A DNA stretch of 64,000 bases from Microcoleus vaginatus PCC 9802 (GTDB taxonomy: Bacteria > Cyanobacteriota > Cyanobacteriia > Cyanobacteriales > Microcoleaceae), in assembly GCA_022701275.1 (NCBI GenBank), contig CP031740.1, positions 1,623,001-1,687,000 on the forward strand. Direction: 5' to 3'. Positions within the stretch are counted from its first letter, which is position 1; every line of letters starts with the position of its first letter. Below the pieces are notes generated by a model. The model did not search any database. It was not told the DNA's origin and saw only the letters and a program-made list of their open reading frames with translations. Below, piece after piece: positions 45,845 to 54,000 of the stretch. A program made the translations under genes and the position numbers.

Positions 45845-46444
45845 TAGGAGTTTTTACGGATGGGGGCAATCACCGACTTTTTTTACGGAAATACGCAGGT
45901 TGCAGCCAGCAGATGCTGTTAGAAAGGACTGAAGTCCTTACTACAAAACAAGATTCGGTTGTACGATCCAACCGGTTCGGGTTACTCGACTGACATTGAG
46001 GGCGTTTGGGGCAGAAAGTGAAGTTTTATGATCGAGATGAAATTTGGCCTCTCCCGGCAAACCTGTTTCCGGCTCGGACTGCTTCCTGTAGCTCAGCCCT
46101 CCCCGCATACGAGCTTGGGCGGATGTTGAGATTCCTAAAAAAGCCTTTTAAGTGTCCAAAAAGCGATCGCGTGCGTGAAAATTGCACGGCAATTATGTTA
46201 CATTTTTTATCACAGTCTGGAATTCGATCGGGCAACGCCAGCGAGTAGGGACAAGCCACCGCTTAGTTTCCCAGGGCTTGCAGGCGATCGCACAATAGAG
46301 TTCCTTTCGTCAGCTCCAAATTTAAAAAATAGCCTCAGGCATTTGCTAGTAAAAGCAAGCTGCTCGGCGCGGGGCGACAAAAAACCTTGTGGCTGCTGCC
46401 CTGAACCTCAACCACAGCAATATTCTTTTAGGAATTCTGGCTCC
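45845..46444. other. Upstream region of petB
   Basis: About 600 bp without a supported gene. It carries the palindrome AGGACTGAAGTCCTT (45925-45939). It must hold the petBD promoter. The open frame from 46175 into petB is an accidental extension. Confidence 0.5.
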
Positions 46445-47113
46445 ATGTTTTCTAAACAAATCACCGACTCAAAAACCTACCAGTGGTTTGAGGAACGCCT
46501 GGAAATTCAGGCGCTCGCCGATGACATCACTACAAAGTATGTACCCCCGCACGTCAATATTTTTTACTGCTTGGGCGGAATTACTTTAGTTTGCTTTCTG
46601 ATCCAGTTTGCCACCGGCTTCGCCATGACTTTCTATTACCGTCCCACGGTAGCAGAAGCTTTTTCTTCAGTGCAATACCTGATGACTGAAGTCAACTTCG
46701 GCTGGCTGATCCGCTCCATCCACCGCTGGTCTGCCAGCATGATGGTACTGATGATGATTTTGCACACCTTCCGGGTTTACCTGACCGGCGGCTTCAAAAA
46801 GCCCCGTGAATTAACATGGGTGACAGGAGTAATCTTGGCAGTCATCACTGTTTCTTTCGGCGTGACCGGCTATTCGCTGCCTTGGGATCAAATTGGTTAC
46901 TGGGCGGTTAAAATCGTTTCCGGCGTCCCCGAAGCTATCCCGTTTGTCGGTTCTTTGATGGTTGAACTGCTGCGCGGCGGTGTCAGCGTCGGTCAAGGCA
47001 CTTTGACTCGTTACTACAGCTTGCACACATTTGTGTTGCCTTGGCTGATTGTAGTCTTCATGCTGGCTCACTTCTTGATGATTCGCAAGCAAGGTATCTC
47101 TGGCCCGTTGTAA
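46445..47113 (+). CDS. petB: Cytochrome b6
   Basis: 222 residues, four transmembrane helices, thylakoid cytochrome b6f complex. It carries two b hemes and the c-i heme. The haem b His residues lie in helices B and D ([21 protein letters not shown], and [20 protein letters not shown]). [18 protein letters not shown] and the C-terminal GISGPL are typical. The start is ATG 46445, giving [20 protein letters not shown]. It is followed by petD at 183 bp, so a petBD operon. Confidence 0.97.
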   Translation: MFSKQITDSKTYQWFEERLEIQALADDITTKYVPPHVNIFYCLGGITLVCFLIQFATGFAMTFYYRPTVAEAFSSVQYLMTEVNFGWLIRSIHRWSASMMVLMMILHTFRVYLTGGFKKPRELTWVTGVILAVITVSFGVTGYSLPWDQIGYWAVKIVSGVPEAIPFVGSLMVELLRGGVSVGQGTLTRYYSLHTFVLPWLIVVFMLAHFLMIRKQGISGPL

Positions 47114-47296
47114 GTTTTGAGTTGTGGGGGCGGTATTTTTTTTGCCCCCCGCTGAATTTTGAGTTGAAAATTCATAATTCATCACTCATGATATTTATTT
47201 ACGGCTAACACTTCCTGCGATCGCGCCGCTGATTCAAACTAACGAATACAGCGGAATGGCAGCCCCGGGTAAAACTAAAAGGAGAACACTGTTACT

Positions 47297-47779
47297 ATGT
47301 CTATTCTCAAAAAACCTGATTTGAGCGATCCCGCGCTCCGCGCTAAGCTCGCTAAGGGCATGGGTCATAACTATTATGGCGAACCAGCTTGGCCTAATGA
47401 CTTGCTCTACGTTTTCCCTATAGTCATCATGGGAACGTTTGCTCTGTGCGTCGGTTTGGCCGTACTAGACCCGGCTTTGGTTGGGGAACCGGCTAATCCT
47501 TTTGCTACTCCGCTGGAAATTCTGCCGGAATGGTATTTGTGGCCTGTGTTCCAACTCCTGCGCGTTTTGCCTAACAAATTGTTGGGTATTGCTTGCATGG
47601 CTGGCGTTCCCGTTGGCTTGATTTTGATTCCGTTCATTGAGAGCGTTAACAAGTTCCAAAATCCGTTCCGCCGCCCTGTTGCTACTACTGTTTTCCTCTT
47701 GGGAACTGCGGTAACTCTGTGGTTGGGTATTGGTGCTATTTTCCCGATCGACAAATCTTTCACACTGGGTCTTTTCTAA
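47297..47779 (+). CDS. petD: Cytochrome b6f subunit IV
   Basis: 160 residues, the classical length of PetD, which completes the quinol-oxidising site with PetB. Motifs: [36 protein letters not shown], and [21 protein letters not shown], containing the PEWY motif of the Qo site. Three helices. A Shine-Dalgarno-like AAAGGAG lies before ATG 47297. Operon partner of petB. Confidence 0.97.
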   Translation: MSILKKPDLSDPALRAKLAKGMGHNYYGEPAWPNDLLYVFPIVIMGTFALCVGLAVLDPALVGEPANPFATPLEILPEWYLWPVFQLLRVLPNKLLGIACMAGVPVGLILIPFIESVNKFQNPFRRPVATTVFLLGTAVTLWLGIGAIFPIDKSFTLGLF

Positions 47780-47799
47780 GATTTAAGTTTGCTGGATTT

Positions 47800-47860
47800 T
47801 GACGCCTGCGGGTTTCCTGTAAAGTGCTTTTGTACTGGTGGGAAACTTTAGCGGGCGTCA
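47800..47860 (+). terminator. Putative petBD terminator
   Basis: TGACGCC and GGTTTCC on the left pair imperfectly with GGAAAC and GGGCGTCA on the right. It lies 20 bp after the petD stop. T-rich DNA follows. Confidence 0.6.
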
Positions 47861-47864
47861 TCTG

Positions 47865-48001
47865 ATTTTAGGTTTTAGATTTTAGGTTTTAGATTTTAGA
47901 TTTTAGATTTTAGATTGAAGAATTAAGGATTGGGAATTTCAATTGGTTGAAGAATTGAAGAAGTGAAGAATTGGGGATTTGGGATTTGGGATTTGGGATT
48001 T
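47865..48001. repeat. Heptad repeats (TTTTAGA)n and (GGATTTG)n
   Basis: At least five TTTTAG(A/G) units (about 47870-47925) are followed by GAAGAATT and four GGGATTT units (about 47972-48001). No gene is seen in 47861-48449; the promoter of the P450 gene should lie nearer 48400. Confidence 0.75.
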
Positions 48002-48449
48002 TTAGCTCTATTATTTAATATTACTCAGTAATTAATTCTCTGATTTTATTCAATTAAATTCAGAAGGAGACAGAAGCCTAAAATATTATATCTAAATATA
48101 TAAACCCAAACAAAACCATAGTATTTGGTCGGGGCGAGTTCCTGTAAATATCTACGGTTAGGTGCGGGTCTCAGAGATGGGGGCCAATACTTTACATGCA
48201 GAAAGTAGATCTACTTACCAGCAATCGTTAAAAATTCCACTCAATCTCCGGGAAAAGGCTAGACTTGGGCGCAGACATATTCAGTAAAACTATATCTATA
48301 TTGCCACTGCGTTTACAAATAAAGATGGCTATAGTTATACTTACTGATTTTGGCATTTAAGTGGGATTCAATACCCGCTCAATTGCCGCTCAATACCCTC
48401 TTACTGCTAACTGCAAAGCGGGTTATGGCGAGGGATTCTCGGAGGAATT

Positions 48450-49811
48450 ATGATGAACCTAAATTTAGATACTATTTTCTCATCGCTGATGAACCCGGCA
48501 CTGAATGAGTTTCAGGCTTGGGCTTTGCAAAACCCGGAAGAAAGTCTCAGCAAAACGATGCTACCGCCGATCGCCCTGATTGAGGGTTTGATTGCCAACG
48601 AACCCACATATTTGCCACTAAAACGGCTGGCTTTCGGAGCCAATTTTTGCTGCGCCGGCCAAGTCGTGATGGGAGAGTTTGACACCCTGGAAAAAGCACT
48701 CACATCGCCCCAGGCGCGCGGATGGCGGCTTGGTACTTCTGTACTCGATCCCGATGGCGCGCCAAACCAAGATGTCGGCGGCAGAAACCTTTTTCTACTG
48801 TCTTTGTCCGATCGCGAAACTGACGGTAGCAGCAACCACGCAGCATTCCGAAGCTGTATGCAGAAATATCTCTTCAACAGTGCCACAACGGATCGCCAGG
48901 GAGACGAAATCAGCAGACGGTTGCTCGATCGGCTAGCCGCAGATTATGCCGAGATGTCGCACGGTGCGGGGGGAGCGTTTTTTAGCGATGTCAAGCGGGG
49001 TTGGATGGGATTTTTAGTCCGATATCTGCACTACGTCATCTTTGGGATTAATCCAGACGATTTAGAGTCGATCGAACTTCTCACCGAATTGCATTACACT
49101 CGCCAAAGCCCGCTGCACTACTTCGCCGTCATCGGCAACCTGCTGCAAAGCCTGAACCTGTTTGGACACGGGGATTTGTCCACTCTAATCGAGCGTGCAG
49201 CGACTATCTATGAAAATTCCCCCGCTTTAGCCGACTTCCAGGAGAGCTCGGAAAACAACGGCATGACTAAGCGGGAATTGGGGAAGCTGATGACATCGAT
49301 TATGGGGATAGCGGGACTGCAAGGCCCCCTGCACCTAGGCAACACGGCAATGGGATACCGCCGTCTCCCCGCCTATAAAGGACAGCAGACGGCCGAAATT
49401 AACCCGACTGATTTTTGGGATCAGCTCGATTTGGACGATCGCCAGTCGATCGAGCTGTTCCTCCTGGAATGCGCCCGCCTCTGGGCCCCGGTCAGCGCCA
49501 CGCACCGAGTCGCCACAGAGCCATTCACCGCAACGGTAGCGGGCAAAGAGCGCACTTTCCCTGCCGGAACCAAGGTACTGATACCGCTCAGCCTGGGGCT
49601 GCTAGACGGCAGTTTCTGGGGATCTACGGTATACGAATTCAACCCTAAGCGGGAGAATCTGTGCCCTTTTCATATGGGATTTCATTCGGTGGGCGATCGT
49701 AGCGCAGGACGGATTTGCCCGGGTAAAGACATCGCACTCAAGATGCTCGTGGATGTCGTGAGTACGGTAGGCAAAGTGCGACAAGCCTCTGAGCCTAACT
49801 TGCGGCGGTAA
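48450..49811 (+). CDS. Cytochrome P450, CYP74-like
   Basis: 453 residues, soluble, no membrane anchor. The K-helix ExxR motif is in LLECARLWAPV and is followed by HRVATEPFTATVAG and FPAGTKVLIPLSLGLL. The haem loop GDRSAGRICPGKDIALKMLV keeps RxCxG with Cys 423, but lacks the usual F-G-x-G pattern and instead resembles the CxGKD arrangement of the CYP74 group (allene oxide synthase, hydroperoxide lyase). These enzymes rearrange fatty-acid hydroperoxides without reductase. GGAGG precedes two tandem ATGs (48450 and 48453), the second with better spacing. A lipoxygenase is not in the window. Family call by motif only. Confidence 0.75.
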   Translation: MMNLNLDTIFSSLMNPALNEFQAWALQNPEESLSKTMLPPIALIEGLIANEPTYLPLKRLAFGANFCCAGQVVMGEFDTLEKALTSPQARGWRLGTSVLDPDGAPNQDVGGRNLFLLSLSDRETDGSSNHAAFRSCMQKYLFNSATTDRQGDEISRRLLDRLAADYAEMSHGAGGAFFSDVKRGWMGFLVRYLHYVIFGINPDDLESIELLTELHYTRQSPLHYFAVIGNLLQSLNLFGHGDLSTLIERAATIYENSPALADFQESSENNGMTKRELGKLMTSIMGIAGLQGPLHLGNTAMGYRRLPAYKGQQTAEINPTDFWDQLDLDDRQSIELFLLECARLWAPVSATHRVATEPFTATVAGKERTFPAGTKVLIPLSLGLLDGSFWGSTVYEFNPKRENLCPFHMGFHSVGDRSAGRICPGKDIALKMLVDVVSTVGKVRQASEPNLRR

Positions 49812-50013
49812 TTAATCCAAAAGCTCGATCGCAGATATCGGGTAGGGACTTAGGCACTCGCGGTGTCTAAAGCTGTATTTCATCCGATTGAAAACAGCTA
49901 TAAGACTGGGCGGTTGAAACCGATCCTATCCAAACTACCGATTGATCGACTAAGAAATCAAGGGGGTATCTAATAGAAACCAAAACTCAACTATTGTGAG
50001 GATAAATAATACC

Positions 50014-50559
50014 ATGTTAATCGAACAAAAGCAACTAAAAGACATCGCGAATTGGATGAAAGTGGAACATCCAGCCGAGTTACCCGAAGTCCTGCAAGGT
50101 ATCTTTTTTATGGACGGGAATGTTTTACCAGACGATTGTCTGACTATGTACAGTTCAGACTGGAATGCTGGCGAACGGACGTTATTGCTGCGCGTTTTTG
50201 ACCCTGTAATCTGGACATTTCATTCATCAATGGCAGGACGGATGTTACTTTATTTAGTCAAATTTTCTCGGATCACTTACTTGTTCCGATTCTCGGATGC
50301 AACTTTGCAGCACGGGCACATTACGCCGATAGTGTTTGGATTCTCTGTGCCGCAGTGGCTTGTAGATTTTTTGATCGATCGAGATCCGAATACTCCGAAT
50401 GGAGATATCTGGCATCGCACAAACTCGTTTTTCGGCAGACCTGCTGACAGCGGATATACACTCCGCAGGATTGTAGACAAAGATGGGAACTACACATCAG
50501 CTTTTCCAGATATGCTGTCTAAGGTTGAGAGTGATTGTTTAATTATTGCCAAAGAGTGA
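50014..50559 (+). CDS. Hypothetical protein (181 aa)
   Basis: No domain recognised. The protein is soluble with hydrophobic patches (WTFHSSMAGRMLLYLVKFS, ITPIVFGFSVPQWLVDFLID). The start is ATG 50014 preceded by GTGAGG; the frame opens at a GTG at 49996. It lies 200 bp after the P450 gene on the same strand and could be linked in function, but this is positional only. A terminator follows at 50577. Confidence 0.7.
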   Translation: MLIEQKQLKDIANWMKVEHPAELPEVLQGIFFMDGNVLPDDCLTMYSSDWNAGERTLLLRVFDPVIWTFHSSMAGRMLLYLVKFSRITYLFRFSDATLQHGHITPIVFGFSVPQWLVDFLIDRDPNTPNGDIWHRTNSFFGRPADSGYTLRRIVDKDGNYTSAFPDMLSKVESDCLIIAKE

Positions 50560-50576
50560 AAATATTTAGGAAAACT

Positions 50577-50606
50577 ACAAAACCCGCTTAATTAGGCGGG
50601 TTTTGT
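50577..50606 (+). terminator. Rho-independent terminator
   Basis: ACAAAACCCGC pairs with GCGGGTTTTGT over a short AT-rich loop, 17 bp past the stop of the 181-residue gene. A T-run is within the right arm. Confidence 0.85.
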
Positions 50607-50661
50607 CGCTCAAAGTGGGGGCGTTTGAACCGACGACCTATACCATGCCAAGTTTGATGTG

Positions 50662-50815
50662 ATATCGTTTCCGGTTGCATCGGCATAATAAAATCGAGTC
50701 AACAGTTAACACTCAACCATTCAGTTTTTCGACCCCGAGTCATATCAACTGCGGTAGCATCGGAATTAATATTACCCACCGGTTGGACAGGGCGCCGTGC
50801 AACCGAAAACGATAT
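50662..50815. mobile_element. MITE-like palindromic element, copy 2
   Basis: Left end ATATCGTTTCCGGTTGCATC; right end is the complement of ATATCGTTTTCGGTTGCACG. The first 74 bp match copy 1 at 18467-18540 at 70 positions. An additional inner end-like sequence (ATATCAACTGCGGTAGCATC, 50742-50761) suggests a nested insertion. No coding capacity. Confidence 0.75.
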
Positions 50816-50878
50816 TACTTCTGGCTCATCAGAGTTTATTTGCCATGATTATACAGCGTATTCCACGTTCATAAAGTA

Positions 50879-50907
50879 GTAGGGAAAAGGCAATGCCTTT
50901 TCCCTAC
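50879..50907. terminator. Palindrome GTAGGGAAAAGGCA..TGCCTTTTCCCTAC
   Basis: A perfect 14-bp inverted repeat around a single base. It lies in the spacer between the 181-residue gene and the 3' end of the giant minus-strand gene, about 145 bp from the latter. It could terminate either transcript. Nothing else is seen in 50816-51051. Confidence 0.6.
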
Positions 50908-51051
50908 GGGGATTCATGGATCAGGGGTTTACTTCACAAACAACCTGGAATCTGCAGTAAGATGTTTGGTTTCACCCTTTTTTTATTTGCCAACAGTCTC
51001 TTAATCCATCGTCCCTACAATATTCTCACCTAATTAATTAGCTCGATCGCA

Positions 51052-54000
51052 CTAGAGGAGTGCAAAATCTGTGGCAGTAATCACGCTTGCAGGCACATTG
51101 TTGAGAGTTGCCAAAAGTTGCCCGGAACCAGTAACTCGGATGAGAGTTGAACTATTCTCGGCAACAATGCTTAGTTGGGAGAAATCCAGACCACCCATTA
51201 AGCCGATCGAATCGATACCGTATTGAAAGTCTAAAATAGTCTCGCTGCCGAGGTCTTGACCCAACATAAATCGATCGTTTCCGGTGCCTCCAATCAGAGT
51301 ATCATTACCTTGATCTCCAAACAAGAAGTCGTCCCCAGCACTGCCAAGCAAACTATCCTCATCCTTACCGCCGTAAAGAGTATCGTTCCCGACCTCCCCA
51401 TTGACAGTATCCTGACCTTCATTGCCAAACAGGAAATCGTTGCCCAAACCGCCGCATATTTGGTCTTGTCCGCCAGCAGAACCAATGGGAAGAGGGCTAC
51501 CAATATCCCCGTACACTGTATCTTCCCCCTCGCCACCGCAGATAGTATCACTTCCTTCATCGCCAAACAGCAGGTTGCTGCCCAATTCGCCGAAAACTAA
51601 GTCATCGCCCTTGCCGCCACGCACTGTATCATCACCGTCACCGCTGGCGATCGTATCTTGATTTTTCTCCCCGCTGAGGAAGTCATCGCCCGCAAAACCG
51701 AACACCAAATCGTTGCCCGTCAAATCGGGGTCGAAGGGGTTAATAGTTCCCCCGTAGATAATATCGTTACCCTGGTCGCCAATTAAAGTATCGCTCTCCT
51801 GGTCGCCAAAAATAATGTCGTCATCTTTGCCGCCGTAAACAACATCTTCGTTCTTGCCCGCAAAGATTAAATCATCTCCAGCAACCCCGTTGAGGTAATC
51901 ATTACCCTCATTGCCAAACAGCAAGTCGCTGTCTATATCTGGGCCAACCGGGAAAGCACTGTTAAGTCCCCCGTAAATATTATCATTGCCCCGCAACCCT
52001 GCCAACAAATCCTCGCCATTAAAGCCGTTGATTTCGTCACCGTTATTAGTGGCGAGAATAGTGTCGTTGCCATTAGTACCGTTGCGCGTATTAGTGACAG
52101 AACTCGGGGCACGAACACTACCAATGCTGGGTAAAACAATTTGTTCACAAATGCAGTCAGCATCTTGTCCTTCTTGCGGTGGTAGTGGCGTTGGTGTTGG
52201 TGTTGGTATTGGTGTTGGTTGCACTTGGGCGAAGGAATTCCCAAAGTTAATATTGCTAACATTAGTGCCGCTGACAGCAATAATATCAGCAGGATTGGCA
52301 GTAGTTTGCGTCCAACCAGGTTGATTTACTTCCCGAACTCGATAAGTTCCCGGTCTTAGATTAGGGAAACTGTAGCCGCCCAAACTATCAGTTGAAGTGT
52401 TAACTTCTCCAGCATCTAAAGAGTTATTGCTGTTAGCGTCAAGGAAGATTTGCCAGTTCGGCAAGAGCGGTTCTTGAGTGTCCAAAACCCCATTGTTATT
52501 GAGGTCATTAAACTTGCTGCCGCTAATGCTAATATTTTGGAAATTGCCGAAATTAATTCCACTACGACTTTCGCCACTGCCCAGATTAACGGCCGCCGGA
52601 TTAGCAGTAGTTTGCGTCCAGCCAGTCTGCTGCACTTCCCGCACATTGTAGGTGCCGGGATTGAGGTTGTTGAAACTGTAATTACCCGAATTGTTAGTGG
52701 TAACAGTAGTTTCGCCCGAATCTAAAGAGTTGTTTCCGTTGGCATCGAGGAAAATTTGCCATCCCGAAAGACCAGTTTCCTCCGCATCCCGAGTACCGTT
52801 GCCGTTGCCGTCGTTGAATTTAAGACCGCTGATGCTGCTTTGTGGGACGGGAGTCGGAGGCTGAGGGGGAGTCGGAGGCAGAGGCGACGTTGGTGTTGGT
52901 GTTGGTGTTGGCGGGACTGCTTGGTTGCCGAAATTGGCAGTGGAAGTTTGACCTGGATCTAACGGAACCGTTCGCGGGTTAGGGGTGGTTGCCGTAAAAC
53001 CTGTCGGCACCACTTCCCCAACGTTGTAAGTGCCTGTTTGCAGGTTGGGGAAGCTGTAGCTGCCATCGGTACCGGTAGTAACTTGGGTTTCTCCAGTGTC
53101 TGAAGTGCCGTTGTTGTTAGTGTCAAGGAAAATCGTGACGCCAGGGATGCCAATTTCTCCGGTATCTTGAGTGCCGTTACCGTTGGTGTCGTTGAATTTA
53201 AGGCCAGTTATGGTACCCGTCTGGAGGCTATTGCCGAAATTAACTGTAGCAGGAGTAGTTTGACCTGCTGCCAGCGTCACTGAAACCGGATTGGGAGTAG
53301 TTGGCTGGCTGAATGACGGTACAACTTCCCGAACGTTGTAAGTGGCTGCAGGCAAGTTGGGGAAATTGAAGCCGCCGTTAGCATCGGTAGTTGCCGAAGT
53401 TTCTGTGGCATCGAGAATGCCGTCGTTGTTAGTGTCGAGGAAAACAGTGACTCCGGCAACACCAAGTTCTCCGGCTGCTTGAGTGCCGTTGCCGTCAAGG
53501 TCGTTAAATTTTATACCAGTAATGCTGCTGAGTACAGCGGGTATGGTTTGGTTGCCGAAATTCACCGTAGCAGGAGTAGTTTGGCCTGCTGCCAGCGTGA
53601 CTGTAACTGGATTGGGAGTAGTTGGCTGGCTGTTTGGCGGCACGACTTCCCGGACGTTGTAAGTACCGGAGGCCAAGTTGGGGAAAGTGAAGCTGCCGTT
53701 AGCATCGCTGGTTGCCGAAGTTTCTGTGGCACCGAGAATGCCGTCGTTGTTAGTGTCGAGGAAAACAGTGACTCCGGGCACACCAACTTCTCCGGCTGCT
53801 TGAGTGCCGTTGCCGTCAATGTCGTTAAATTTGATGCCGGCGATCGTACTCAGCGGTACTGGTATTGCTTGGTTGCCGAAATTAACTGTAGCAGGAGTAG
53901 TTTGAGCTGCTGCCAGCGTCACTGCAACCGGGTTAACCGTAGTTATTTGGCTTCCCGCCGGTACAACCTCCCGGACGTTGTAAGTGCCGGCAGGCAAGTT

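Noticed and set aside
46175-46444. N-terminal extension of cytochrome b6
   Set aside because: PetB proteins begin [10 protein letters not shown]; the sequence before is low-quality frame and has no homologous pattern.
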